This document shows positions 40,372-49,529 of a stretch of 64,000 bases of DNA, piece after piece. The notes below the pieces were generated by a model that was not told where the DNA came from, searched no databases, and worked only from the letters and a program-made list of their open reading frames with translations. The DNA lies in contig JARUPY010000435.1 in assembly GCA_029817715.1 (NCBI GenBank), forward strand, positions 27,701 through 91,700. Direction: 5' to 3'. Both the position numbers and the translations under genes were made by a program. Origin of the DNA: Melastoma dodecandrum (Eukaryota; Streptophyta; Magnoliopsida; Myrtales; Melastomataceae). The stretch's first letter is position 1; the number at the start of each line of letters is the position of its first letter.

Positions 40372-41103
40372 TCAGGGCTTGGCGGGGGCCGTCGCAGGCG
40401 CGGCGGGCGCACCGGCCGCCGCGGGCTTGCCGGCCTGGGCGGCTTCGAGCGCCTTGCGCTGGGCCTCGGCGCGGTCCTGGAGCTGCTTCTGCAGTTCGGC
40501 CTGCTGTTCCTGCTGCTGCTTCTGGATCACCTCGGGCGGGACGGCGGGGCCGTCGAAGGCCTTGCCGAAGTTGGCCAGCGGCAGCGCGAAGGTCACCTCG
40601 TTGTTGGCGAGGCCCTTGGCGACGATGTTGAAGGTGGTACCCTTCTTCATCTGGTCGAGCACCTTGCCGTTGACCTTGGCCTCGGCGAAGCAGCCGTTGG
40701 GCATGCAGAACTCGAAGGCTCCGTCCGAGGTCGCGCCCTTGTCGACCGAGAACCGCACGCCCGGCTTCAGCAGCAGGCCGATGGGCAGCAGCGCCCGCAC
40801 GATGCGGCTCTCGTCACCCTTCACCTCGTAGACGGCGAGCGCGACCGGCGGCGGCTGATCGGGGGCGGTCGTGAAATCGCGGGTGGTGAAGCAGAGCTCC
40901 TTCTGCCCGGTCTGGGGCTTCGAGCACACCTTGGTCCAGTCGGTCTTCGGCAGCGTCTGCATGTCGATCTTGACCGGAGCATTGGGGTTCTGCGGTTGCC
41001 CGGCCGGCGCGGCCGGGGCGGCGGTCTGGGCCGCGGCCTGGCCGGCGAGCAGCGCACCCGCCAGGAGGGCGGCGGCCCCGAGTTTCATCGGCTGGATCGG
41101 CAT
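40372..41103 (-). CDS. Invasion-associated locus B (IalB) family periplasmic protein
   Basis: 243 aa from the ATG at 41103, with GAGGAA 7 nt upstream. A Sec signal peptide (MKLGAAALLAGALLAGQAAAQ, hydrophobic with AXA) is followed by the IalB domain: WTKVCSKPQTGQKELCFTTRDF, IGLLLKPGVRFSVDKG, FEFCMPNGCFAEAKV, with two conserved cysteine pairs. The C-terminus is a Gln-rich coiled coil (QKQQQEQQAELQKQLQDRAEAQRK) and an Ala/Pro tail. IalB proteins are widespread in free-living Hyphomicrobiales and the name does not imply virulence. It is divergent from the solute-binding protein gene. Confidence 0.9.
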   Translation of the reverse strand: MPIQPMKLGAAALLAGALLAGQAAAQTAAPAAPAGQPQNPNAPVKIDMQTLPKTDWTKVCSKPQTGQKELCFTTRDFTTAPDQPPPVALAVYEVKGDESRIVRALLPIGLLLKPGVRFSVDKGATSDGAFEFCMPNGCFAEAKVNGKVLDQMKKGTTFNIVAKGLANNEVTFALPLANFGKAFDGPAVPPEVIQKQQQEQQAELQKQLQDRAEAQRKALEAAQAGKPAAAGAPAAPATAPAKP

Positions 41104-41426
41104 AAGGGTTCCTCGTGGAAAGGCGGTGTTGAGGGGACGCAAGCGTTCGAGATCTGCCGCGCGGGCCCCGTCGGCGTGGAGCTCCTGGACCGCCCGGCCC
41201 CGCGACGCTTCGCGGGCTCCCGCAGGGGCGCGCGAGCGTCGAGTCCTTCGCATGGTGCGGCGTCGATCGTGGGCGCCCTCTTCGCGGCGGAATGCGGCGA
41301 CACGTTGTCCGCCCGCCGCAACCGCCGCCTCTGTCGAGGATCTTGGCCCCGATTGCAAGCATGAGCGCGGCCGGCGCGGCGCGTTCCGCCACACCCGCAC
41401 CAGCATCGTGCGCCAGAACCGATGCC
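41104..41426. other. Divergent intergenic region, no gene seen
   Basis: 323 nt between the IalB gene (minus) and the solute-binding protein gene (plus). It must hold both promoters, but I see no convincing -35/-10 pair, operator palindrome or hairpin. Open frames here are extensions of the neighbours without family similarity. Confidence 0.4.
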
Positions 41427-43271
41427 ATGACGGCTTTTCGGATTCCCCCCCTCCCGATCCTCCCGCGTCCGGCCCTCGCGGCCGCGGCGCTCGCCCTTCT
41501 GGCGGTCGCGCCGGTCGTCGCCTCCGGCGCGCGGGCCGCCGCGGCCATCGCCATGCACGGCACGCCCGCCCTGCCGGAGGGCTTCACGCATTTCCCCTAT
41601 GCCGATCCCGATGCCCCCAAGGGCGGCCGCCTGCGCCTGTGCCTGCTCGGCACCTTCGACAGCCTGAACCCCTTCAATCTCAAGGCCGGTTCGACCGCGC
41701 AGGGCTTGAACAACATGGTGTTCGAGACCCTGATGGCGCGCTCGCAGGACGAGCCCTTCACGCTCTACGGCCTCGTGGCCAGCGGCCTCGACACCGACGA
41801 GGCGCGGTCCTTCGCGACCTTCCACCTCGATCCCGCGGCGCGCTTCTCGGACGGCACGCCCATCACCGCCGAGGATGTCCGCTTCACCTTCGATCTCTTG
41901 AAGGCCAAGGGCCGGCCCCAGCAACGCCAGGCCTTCGCGGAAGTGAAGGGCGTTTCGGTCCCCGATCCCCTGACCATCCGCTTCGATCTGCGGGACATCG
42001 GCGACCGGGAACTGCCCCTGTTCCTCGGCCTGATGCCCGTGCTGCCGCGCCACGGCGTCGACCCGGCCCATTTCGACGAGACGACGCTGAAGCCGCCCCT
42101 CGCCAGCGGGCCCTACCGGGTCGCCGCCGTCGATCCCGGGACCCGGCTGGTGCTCGAGCGCAACCCCGCCTATTGGGGCGCCGACCTGCCGAGCCGGCGG
42201 GGCATGTTCAACTTCGACCGCGTCGACATCGACTATTACCGGGACGGCAACAGCCTCTTCGAAGTGTTCAAGGCGGGGCTCTGCGACTTCCGCATCGAGA
42301 CCGATCCGGCCCGCTGGCTGAAGAGCTACGACTTTCCCGCGCTGCGGGACGGCAGCGTCGTCCGGCAGGCCGTGCCGCTGCGCCTGCCGAAGGGCATGGA
42401 GGGGTTCGCCTTCAACACCCGGCGCGCGATCTTCGCCGACCCGCGGGTGCGCGAGGCGCTGGCCGCCATGTTCGACTTCGGCTGGGTCAACCGCAACCTC
42501 TACGGGGACCTCTACCGCCGCACGCCGAGCTTCTTCGCCGAGAGTCCGCTCGCCTCGACGGGCCATCCGGCGGACGCGGCCGAAACGGCGCTGCTGGCCC
42601 CCTACCCCGGCGCCGTCCGCCCCGACATGCTCGACGGCTCCTGGCGCCCGCCGGCCGGCGACGTTTCGGGCCGCGACCGCGCGGAGGCCAAGCGCGCCCT
42701 GGACCTGCTCGCCGCCGCGGGCGATCGCCTCGACGGTACCGTGATGCGGCTGCCCGGCGGCGCGCCGTTCCGCTTCGAGATCATGGTGGTGGACCGCCGC
42801 CAGGAGCGCCTGGCGCTGGCCTTCTCGGACAGTCTCAAGGTGATCGGCGTCGATGCGTCGGTGCGCCTCGTCGACGAGGTCCAATACCAGCGGCGCCGCC
42901 AGAGCTTCGACTTCGACATGATGCTGGGCCAGTGGACGGCCTCGCCCTCGCCCGGCGCCGAGCAGCGCTCCCGGTGGACCTCGGCCGCCGCCGCGCAGCC
43001 GGCCTCCTTCAACCTGCCCGGCGCGCATTCCCCGGCCATCGACGCGGCGGTCTCGGCCATCGTGGAGGCCGGCACCGAGGAGGCCTTCACGGCGGCCGTC
43101 CGGGTGCTCGACCGGCTGCTGCTCTCGGGCTTCTATATCGTGCCGCTGTTCCACACCGAGGACCAGTGGATCGCCTACGCGTCCTGGCTGGGTCGGCCCA
43201 AGGAGGTGCCGCTCTTCGGCCTGACCAACGTCACGCCGATCGAGCTCTGGTGGAAGAAGCGCGGCGGCTGA
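41427..43271 (+). CDS. Extracellular solute-binding protein, YejA-like (peptide ABC importer family 5)
   Basis: 614 aa from the ATG at 41427. A signal peptide (PALAAAALALLAVAPVVASGARA) is followed by the SBP_bac_5 domain: HGTPALPEGFTHFPYADPDAPKGG, FDSLNPFNLKG-like, LARFSDGTPITAEDVRFTFDLLK, PLASGPYRV, NPAYWGADLPSRRGMFNFD. This is the pattern of YejA proteins, which bind oligopeptides and microcin C-like compounds. The C-terminal WWKKRGG is also typical. No permease or ATPase genes (yejBEF) follow, so it is an orphan binding protein here. Confidence 0.88.
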   Translation: MTAFRIPPLPILPRPALAAAALALLAVAPVVASGARAAAAIAMHGTPALPEGFTHFPYADPDAPKGGRLRLCLLGTFDSLNPFNLKAGSTAQGLNNMVFETLMARSQDEPFTLYGLVASGLDTDEARSFATFHLDPAARFSDGTPITAEDVRFTFDLLKAKGRPQQRQAFAEVKGVSVPDPLTIRFDLRDIGDRELPLFLGLMPVLPRHGVDPAHFDETTLKPPLASGPYRVAAVDPGTRLVLERNPAYWGADLPSRRGMFNFDRVDIDYYRDGNSLFEVFKAGLCDFRIETDPARWLKSYDFPALRDGSVVRQAVPLRLPKGMEGFAFNTRRAIFADPRVREALAAMFDFGWVNRNLYGDLYRRTPSFFAESPLASTGHPADAAETALLAPYPGAVRPDMLDGSWRPPAGDVSGRDRAEAKRALDLLAAAGDRLDGTVMRLPGGAPFRFEIMVVDRRQERLALAFSDSLKVIGVDASVRLVDEVQYQRRRQSFDFDMMLGQWTASPSPGAEQRSRWTSAAAAQPASFNLPGAHSPAIDAAVSAIVEAGTEEAFTAAVRVLDRLLLSGFYIVPLFHTEDQWIAYASWLGRPKEVPLFGLTNVTPIELWWKKRGG

Positions 43272-43298
43272 TCGGCCGCCGTTCGTCGCCCGGCGCGT

Positions 43299-44168
43299 TC
43301 AGGCCGCCGCGATCCCGTCGAGCCTCGCCAGCGCCGCCTCGGGCAGCCGGAGGTCGGCCGCCGCCAGGTTCTCCCGCAGGTGGTCCACCGAGGACGTGCC
43401 CGGGATCAGCAGCACGTTGGGGGAGCGCTGCAGCAGCCAGGCGAGCGCCACCTGCAGGGGCGTGGCGCCGAGCTCGGCGGCGACCTCGGACAGGGTGGTC
43501 GATTGCAGCGGCGTGAAGCCCCCGAGCGGGAAGAACGGCACGTAGGCGATGCCGTCCGCCGCGAGGGCGTCGATCAGCGCATCATCCGCACGGTGGGCGA
43601 GGTTGTACTGGTTCTGCACGCAGACGATGTCGGTGATCCGCCGCCCGTCCGCGACCTGGGACCGCGTGGCGTTGCTGAGCCCGATATGGCGGACGAGCCC
43701 CTGGCGCTGGAGTTCGGCCAACACCGTGAGCGGCGCCTCGATCGGCCCTTCGGCGGGCCCGTGCCTGTCGAACATCAGGCGCAGGTTGACCACGTCGAGC
43801 ACGTCGAGGCCGAGGTTGCGGAGGTTGTCGTGGACGGCGCGCGTCAGGTCCTCGGCCGAGAAGGCCGGATCCCACGAGCCAGCCGGGCCGCGGCGAGCGC
43901 CGATCTTGGTGACGATGACCAGGTTGTCGGGATAGGGGTGCAGCGCCTCGCGGATGATCTGGTTGGTGACGTGCGGGCCGTAGAAATCGCTGGTGTCGAT
44001 ATGGTCGACGCCCGCCGCCACGGCCGCCCGCAGCACCGCGACCGCGGCGGCGCGATCCTTGGGCGGCCCGAACACGCCGGGCCCGGCGAGCTGCATGGCG
44101 CCGTAGCCGAGGCGCTTCACGAGCCGGTCGCCGAGCGCGAATGCCCCGGCCTTGCCGATGTCGGTCAT
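43299..44168 (-). CDS. Aldo/keto reductase, YdbC/PdxI-like
   Basis: 289 aa from the ATG at 44168. The protein follows E. coli YdbC (reported as pyridoxal reductase PdxI) closely along its length: RLGYGAMQLAGPGVFGPPKDR, HIDTSDFYGPHVTNQIIREAL, VTKIGARRG, DNLRNLGLDVLDVVNLRLM, HIGLSN, IAYVPFFPLGGFTPLQS, LIPGTSSVDHLREN. Asp, Tyr and Lys of the catalytic set are visible. The usual His after strand beta-4 is replaced (VNLRLM), as in YdbC itself. It probably uses NADPH. It is convergent with the solute-binding protein gene. Confidence 0.88.
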   Translation of the reverse strand: MTDIGKAGAFALGDRLVKRLGYGAMQLAGPGVFGPPKDRAAAVAVLRAAVAAGVDHIDTSDFYGPHVTNQIIREALHPYPDNLVIVTKIGARRGPAGSWDPAFSAEDLTRAVHDNLRNLGLDVLDVVNLRLMFDRHGPAEGPIEAPLTVLAELQRQGLVRHIGLSNATRSQVADGRRITDIVCVQNQYNLAHRADDALIDALAADGIAYVPFFPLGGFTPLQSTTLSEVAAELGATPLQVALAWLLQRSPNVLLIPGTSSVDHLRENLAAADLRLPEAALARLDGIAAA

Positions 44169-44297
44169 GGTCTGTCTCCCTGTGCGACGGCCATGATCTA
44201 GCGCGATGTCGCCGGCGCGATAATCGGGGTCGATCGAGACGGGCCGTGCGGTTCGGCGCACAATGACGGCGGAGACCGGCGGCGGCGATCCTCCGTC

Positions 44298-44912
44298 TCA
44301 CCGGGCCGTCACGACCGCCACCCCGGCCCCCACCATGAGGCCGCCGGCCACCCGGTTGGTGCGCCGCAGGATCCGGGGATCGCGCAGCGAGCGGCGGGCC
44401 CGCGCGGCGAGCAGGACGTGGCCGCCGACCACGACGATTTCGACGGCGAGGATCACGACGGAGAGCAGGCCGACCTCGCGCCAGGTGAGAGCGGCGCCCA
44501 CGACGTTGGGCAGCAGCGCGACGTAGAAGAGCGGCATCTTGGGGTTGCCGAGATTGAGCGCGATGCCGGTGGCGAAGACTTTGAGGAGGCCGCGCCGCGC
44601 CCCGAGCGGCCGGAGCTCGGGGATCATGGGCGGGGCCGTCCAGAGCCGGAACCCCATCCAGACCAGGTAGGCGGCCCCGCCGTAGCGCAGCACCGCCATG
44701 ACGTCGCCCATCCCGGCCGCGGCGGCGGAGAGGCCGAAGGCCGCGAGCACCAGAAACACCAGGATGCCCACGACCGTGCCGGCCCCGTAGGCGATGCCCG
44801 AGGCGGCCCCGTGCGTGACGGTGCGGGCCACGATGGTCATGTTGTCGGGGCCGGGGCTGGCGGCGAAGACCAGGAAGGCCATCGCGAAGGCGACGAGCGT
44901 GGTGGCATCCAT
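44298..44912 (-). CDS. LysE/RhtB-family amino-acid exporter
   Basis: 204 aa, about six transmembrane helices. The family signature PGPDNMTIVARTVTHGAASGIAYGAGTVVGILV is near the N-terminus, and LNLGNPKMPLFYVALLP is the second conserved motif. GGGAG precedes the ATG. The substrate cannot be told from sequence. It is 129 nt upstream of the YdbC-like gene on the same strand. Confidence 0.88.
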   Translation of the reverse strand: MDATTLVAFAMAFLVFAASPGPDNMTIVARTVTHGAASGIAYGAGTVVGILVFLVLAAFGLSAAAAGMGDVMAVLRYGGAAYLVWMGFRLWTAPPMIPELRPLGARRGLLKVFATGIALNLGNPKMPLFYVALLPNVVGAALTWREVGLLSVVILAVEIVVVGGHVLLAARARRSLRDPRILRRTNRVAGGLMVGAGVAVVTAR

Positions 44913-45030
44913 GGCGATCTCCCTCGACCAATGGTGGCAGCATGGCCGATCGAGGACGATCGATCAACTGCCCGGCCGAGGGGTCATCGGCGATGCCATG
45001 GATCGGACCAGGGAGGCGCATCGCACATCC

Positions 45031-45061
45031 ACAAGGACCATCAAAGACAAGGACCATCAAA
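45031..45061. repeat. Direct repeat of 15 bp
   Basis: ACAAGGACCATCAAA occurs at 45031-45045 and 45047-45061 in the gap between the exporter and the HAD gene, possibly a replication-slippage duplication. The surrounding DNA has lower GC than the genes. Confidence 0.7.
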
Positions 45062-45185
45062 CCAATGGAGCGCGCCAACCCGCCTCATCTTGAGCCGGCC
45101 GCGAATCGGCCGCGCCGAAGAGACTGCCCGGAGCTTGACGAAGTGACGCATCACTCCGCCGCGTTCGCGCTTGGGGCGGCTGCCT

Positions 45186-45223
45186 CCTTCGACACGGCCC
45201 TTCGGGCCGGCTCAGGATGAGGT
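45186..45223. repeat. REP-like element
   Basis: CCTTCGACA, then a hairpin CGGCCC-TTC-GGGCCG (45195-45209), then CTCAGGATGAGG. This is the pattern of short palindromic repeats common in intergenic DNA of Hyphomicrobiales. It lies about 55 nt past the HAD-gene stop. The rest of 44913-45277 (365 nt) holds no gene. Confidence 0.6.
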
Positions 45224-45277
45224 AGGTCAAGGTTTTCTACTCCTGATGCGAGCGAAGCCGAGGTGCCGGTCCCGATC

Positions 45278-45979
45278 TCATCGCACGACTCGGCGAGACT
45301 CGCGTACCGCCTCGGTCAATCGCGTCAGATCCGAGATCACTGCCCCTGCCCCCGCCTCGGCCAGCGTCGCGCGATGGTCGGGCGCACAATGCGAGCCGCC
45401 CGTGAAGCCGATGACCGTCATGCCAGCCGCGAGACCCGCCTGCAGGCCGGCGAGACTATCCTCAATCACCGCGCAGCGATCCGGAGCAACACCCATCTGG
45501 GCAGCAGCGTATAGGAAGAGGTCCGGAGCCGGCTTGCCGCGGGAGACGGCGCGCGCGCTGAACACGCGATCGCCGAACCACTCAGAGAGGCCGACGAGAC
45601 ACAAAGTGTGGGCGAGGCGGTCGGGATCGCTGCTCGATGCCACGCATTGCGAGACGTCCGAGAGCCCGTGGAGAGCTTCGCGCACGCCCGGGATGGCGCG
45701 GAGTTCCGCCTCGAAGGCTGAACGAAGGCGGCAGCGCAGCCCATCGTCGAAGTCGGGCGGCAATTTGCGGCCGTGCCTGCGCTCCAGGATGCGATGGCAC
45801 GCAGCACTCGCCATGCCGGTGAACTCCAAGCTGAGGTCGTTCGCCGTGACGGCAAATCCCGCATTCCGAAGGCATTCCGCCTCGACCCGACTGGCGATGA
45901 CTTCGCTGTCGATGAGGACTCCGTCGCAATCGAAGATCACGAGGTCGGGCCAAGTCTCGTCACGCCTGCAGTGGGTCAT
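45278..45979 (-). CDS. HAD-family phosphatase, overlapping prfA
   Basis: 233 aa. HAD subfamily IA with cap: motif [11 protein letters not shown] (nucleophile Asp17, Asp19), motif II SSSD, motif III with the Lys in GKPAPDLFL, and motif [14 protein letters not shown]. Sequence resembles sugar-phosphate phosphatases of the GmhB/YieH-like group; the substrate is unknown. Its ATG overlaps the prfA stop (ATGA), implying coupled translation. In related genomes this slot downstream of prfA is normally prmC. GC appears lower than in neighbouring genes, which hints at later arrival. Confidence 0.85.
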   Translation of the reverse strand: MTHCRRDETWPDLVIFDCDGVLIDSEVIASRVEAECLRNAGFAVTANDLSLEFTGMASAACHRILERRHGRKLPPDFDDGLRCRLRSAFEAELRAIPGVREALHGLSDVSQCVASSSDPDRLAHTLCLVGLSEWFGDRVFSARAVSRGKPAPDLFLYAAAQMGVAPDRCAVIEDSLAGLQAGLAAGMTVIGFTGGSHCAPDHRATLAEAGAGAVISDLTRLTEAVRESRRVVR

Positions 45980-47055
45980 ACGCCGCCCTCGGCCGCGGCG
46001 AGCTGCGCCGCCTGGTGCTCGGTCGTCAGCGCGTCCACCACCTCGTCGAGCGCCTCGCCGGCGATGACCTTGTCGAGCTTGTAGAGCGTCAGGTTGATGC
46101 GGTGGTCGGTCAGGCGGCCCTGCGGGAAGTTGTAGGTGCGGATGCGTTCCGATCGGTCGCCCGAGCCGACCTGCGACTTGCGGTCGGCCGAACGCTCCGC
46201 GTCGAGCTTCTGGCGCTCCATGTCGTAGAGGCGGGCGCGCAGCAGCGCCATGGCGCGCGCGCGGTTCTTGTGTTGCGAGCGCTCGTCCTGCACGAAGATG
46301 ACGGTCCCGGTCGGCAGGTGGGTGAGGCGGATGGCCGATTCCGTCTTGTTGACGTGCTGGCCGCCGGCGCCCTGCGCCCGCATCGTGTCGATCTTCAGGT
46401 CGGCCTCGTTGACGGCGACGTCGACCTCCTCGGCCTCGGGCAGCACCGCCACGGTGGCGGCGGAGGTGTGGATGCGCCCCTGCGTCTCGGTGTCGGGGAC
46501 GCGCTGCACGCGGTGGACGCCGCTCTCGAACTTGAGCTTGGCGAAGACGCCCGCGCCCTGGACCTCCGCTACGATCTCCTTGTAGCCGCCCGCCGTGCCC
46601 TCGCTGACCGACAGGACTTCGACCTTCCAGCGGTGGAGGTCGGCGTAGCGGCTGTACATGCGGAAGAGGTCGCCGGCGAAGAGCGCCGCCTCGTCGCCGC
46701 CCGTCCCGGCCCGGATCTCCAGGATGGCGCTCCTCGCGTCGGCGGCGTCCTTGGGCAGCAGGGCGAGGCGGATCTCCTTTTCGAGGGCCTCCAGCGCGTC
46801 CGCGGCCTCCGTCCGCTCGGCCTCGGCCAGCAGCCGCATCTCGTCGTCGAGCGCCGGCTCGGCCAGCATGGATTCGACGCCGTCGAGCTCCGCCCGCTTG
46901 GCCCGGTAGGCACGGATCGCCGCCACCAGAGCCTCGGTGTCGCTCAGCTCGCGCGACAGCGCCACGAAGGTCGCGGCATCGGGCCCTTCGGACAGGCGCG
47001 CCGACACTTCCTCGTGGCGGCGCAGGATCAGATCGAGCTTGGAATGGGGGAGCAT
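45976..47055 (-). CDS. prfA: Peptide chain release factor 1
   Basis: 359 aa from the ATG at 47055 ([21 protein letters not shown]). RF1 terminates at UAA and UAG. The GGQ motif ([25 protein letters not shown]) is intact, as are the [21 protein letters not shown] segment and [27 protein letters not shown]. It is 40 nt downstream of ptsP. The glutamine in GGQ is normally methylated by PrmC, whose gene is not adjacent here. Confidence 0.97.
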   Translation of the reverse strand: MLPHSKLDLILRRHEEVSARLSEGPDAATFVALSRELSDTEALVAAIRAYRAKRAELDGVESMLAEPALDDEMRLLAEAERTEAADALEALEKEIRLALLPKDAADARSAILEIRAGTGGDEAALFAGDLFRMYSRYADLHRWKVEVLSVSEGTAGGYKEIVAEVQGAGVFAKLKFESGVHRVQRVPDTETQGRIHTSAATVAVLPEAEEVDVAVNEADLKIDTMRAQGAGGQHVNKTESAIRLTHLPTGTVIFVQDERSQHKNRARAMALLRARLYDMERQKLDAERSADRKSQVGSGDRSERIRTYNFPQGRLTDHRINLTLYKLDKVIAGEALDEVVDALTTEHQAAQLAAAEGGV

Positions 47056-47095
47056 CGCGACCAGGACAGGGAAGGACGGAGACGCCGACGGGGCG

Positions 47096-49357
47096 TTACA
47101 GCGGCAGGCTGCGGCGCTCCGCGTAGGCGGCGAGGGCGGGGCGCAGCGAGGCCGCGCCGTCGTCGAAGGCCAGCAGGTCCCCGACATAGGCCGCGGCGTC
47201 GCCCGCGTCGAGGCCGAGCAGCATGGCTTTGACGGGACCCAGCGAGGAGGCCGACATGGACAGGTGGCGGTAGCCCAGCGCCACCAGCGCCAGCGCGCCG
47301 ATGGGCTTGCCGCCGAACTCGCCGCAGAGCGTCACCGGGATGGCGTGCCGGTGCCCGGCCTCGGCGATGGTCCGCAGCGCCCGCAGCATGGCGGGCGAGA
47401 GCGGGTCGAAGCGCGTGGCGACGCGCTTGTTGTCGCGGTCGACCGCGAAGAGATATTGCATGAGGTCGTTGGAGCCGACGGACAGGAAATCCGCCCGGCT
47501 CGCCAGGGCGTCGAGTTCCCACAGGAGCGACGGCACCTCCACCATGGCGCCGAGCTTGAGGTCGGCGGGCGGCGGGTGCCCGTGGCGGGCCATCTGGTCG
47601 AGCTCCAGGCCCACCATGGCCTTGGCGGCGTCGAACTCGGCGGCGCTGGCGATCATGGGGAACATGATGCGCATGGCGCGGCCGCCGCCGGCCCTGAGGA
47701 GGGCGCGGAGCTGCGAGCGCAGCAGGCCGGGCCGGTCGAGCCCGATGCGGATGGCCCGCCAGCCGAGGGCCGGGTTCGGCTCGTCGGGCCGCGCCATGTA
47801 GGGCAACACCTTGTCGCCGCCGATGTCGAGCGTGCGGAACGTCACCGGCCGGTCGCCCACGGCGTCGAGCACCGAGCGGTAGAGCGCCGTCTGCTGCTCG
47901 ATCCGCGGGAAGCGCGACGCCACCATGAAGAGCAGCTCGGTGCGGAACAGGCCGATGGAGCTGGCGCCGGTCTCGGCCACGTGCGGCAGGTCGAGCAGCA
48001 GGCCCGCGTTCATGTGCAGCCCGATCTCGACGCCGTCGGCCGTGACGGCCGGCACCTCGCGCAGCTTGCGGTACTGCTCCTGCCGGCGGGCGTCGAAGCG
48101 GGCCTTCTCGGCATAGGCGGCCTCGACGTCGGAGGGCGGCCGGACTTCGACGACGCCGAGCGCGCCGTCGACGATCAGCGCGTCGCCGGAATCGACGAGG
48201 CTCGAGATCGAGGCGACGTCGCCGACGAGCGGGATTCCGAGCGCGCGCGCCACGATCGCGACATGGCTCGAGACGCCGCCGTCCTCGAGCACGACGCCGC
48301 GCAGCTTCGCACGGTCGTAGTCGAGCAGCGCCGCCGGGCCCATCGCCCGCGCCACGATGACGGCGTTCTCCGGCAGGGCGTGGAGCGGCGCCACCATGCT
48401 CTCGCCGGTGAGCTGGTGCAGCAGCCGGTTGGCGAGTTCGTCGAGGTCGTGGAGGCGGTCGCGCAGGTAGGGGTCGGTCTGGCGGCCGAGCTTGGCCCGC
48501 GTGTCGCTCTGCACGCGCTCGACCGCGGCCTCGGCGGTGAGGCCCGTCATCACGGCCTCGCGCAGCCGGCGCAGCCAGCCCCGGTCGTTGGCGAACATGC
48601 GGAAGGTCTGCAGCACCTCCCGGTGCTCGCCCGGACCCGCCACGTCGCCCTGGTCGACGAGCCGGTCGATCGATTCCCGCAGCGCCGCGATGGCGTCCTC
48701 GAGGCGGGCGATCTCGCTGTCGATGTTCTCGGCCACGAGCCGGGTGACGACGACCCGCGGCTCGTGCAGCACGGCATGGCCGAGCCCCACCCCCTCCACC
48801 ACGGCGGTGCCCTTGAGGCTGAGCGGCTGGCGCATCACGGCGGGACCGGGCAGCATGGCCTGAAGCTCGCCCGCCGCGATCATCTCGGCCAGAAGCATGG
48901 AGGTGGTCTGGAGCGCCTCGACCTCCTCCTCGGAATATTGCCGCCGCGCCTTGTTCTGCACCACCAGCACGCCGAGCGTGTTGCCGGCGCGCAGGATCGG
49001 CACGCCGAGGAAGGAGTGGTAGATTTCTTCGCCGGTCTCCGGGCGGAACGAGAAGGCCGGATGGCTCTGCGCGTCGGGCAGCGCCAGGGCCTCGGCCGAG
49101 GCCGCGATCAGGCCGACCAGCCCCTCGCCCTTGCGCATGGTCGTGTTGTGGACGGCTTCCCGGTTCAGCCCCTCGGGCGCGTAGAGCTCGAGGTGCCCGT
49201 CGGTGTGCAGCACGTAGACCGAGCAGACCTCGGCCACCATGTTGAAGGCGATCTGGACGACGATCTTGTCGAGCCGCTCCTGCGCGGAAATCGGCTCCGC
49301 CATGACCTCGCGCAGCCGGCGCAGCAGCAATCGCGGTCCGGCCAGAGCGCCACGCAT
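47096..49357 (-). CDS. ptsP: Phosphoenolpyruvate-protein phosphotransferase PtsP (EI-Ntr)
   Basis: 753 aa. EI-Ntr passes phosphate from PEP to NPr in the nitrogen-related PTS. An N-terminal GAF domain (about 27-170) is followed by the PTS EI domains. The phosphorylated histidine is His365 in [17 protein letters not shown]. The PEP-binding barrel includes [33 protein letters not shown] and the [10 protein letters not shown] cysteine motif. AAGGAAG precedes the ATG. lysC-ptsP-prfA is a conserved alphaproteobacterial cluster. Confidence 0.96.
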   Translation of the reverse strand: MRGALAGPRLLLRRLREVMAEPISAQERLDKIVVQIAFNMVAEVCSVYVLHTDGHLELYAPEGLNREAVHNTTMRKGEGLVGLIAASAEALALPDAQSHPAFSFRPETGEEIYHSFLGVPILRAGNTLGVLVVQNKARRQYSEEEVEALQTTSMLLAEMIAAGELQAMLPGPAVMRQPLSLKGTAVVEGVGLGHAVLHEPRVVVTRLVAENIDSEIARLEDAIAALRESIDRLVDQGDVAGPGEHREVLQTFRMFANDRGWLRRLREAVMTGLTAEAAVERVQSDTRAKLGRQTDPYLRDRLHDLDELANRLLHQLTGESMVAPLHALPENAVIVARAMGPAALLDYDRAKLRGVVLEDGGVSSHVAIVARALGIPLVGDVASISSLVDSGDALIVDGALGVVEVRPPSDVEAAYAEKARFDARRQEQYRKLREVPAVTADGVEIGLHMNAGLLLDLPHVAETGASSIGLFRTELLFMVASRFPRIEQQTALYRSVLDAVGDRPVTFRTLDIGGDKVLPYMARPDEPNPALGWRAIRIGLDRPGLLRSQLRALLRAGGGRAMRIMFPMIASAAEFDAAKAMVGLELDQMARHGHPPPADLKLGAMVEVPSLLWELDALASRADFLSVGSNDLMQYLFAVDRDNKRVATRFDPLSPAMLRALRTIAEAGHRHAIPVTLCGEFGGKPIGALALVALGYRHLSMSASSLGPVKAMLLGLDAGDAAAYVGDLLAFDDGAASLRPALAAYAERRSLPL

Positions 49358-49529
49358 GGCCTGCTTCCTTCAACGCCCGAGCAGGAGGAGCCGCCGGCAC
49401 CGTGCCGGAGACCTCGGGCCTGCCCCCCTGCCCTATAGCCGGTGCTTCGCCTCCGCGGCAAGGGCGTCGGCTTCGTCGACCCTGGCGTGTAGAGCGCGCA
49501 ACGCATCGCGCGCCGGATGTGCGGCCGGA

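Noticed and set aside
40372..41103. IalB gene as a virulence factor
   Set aside because: IalB-domain proteins are common in non-pathogenic Hyphomicrobiales and nothing else in the window suggests pathogenicity.
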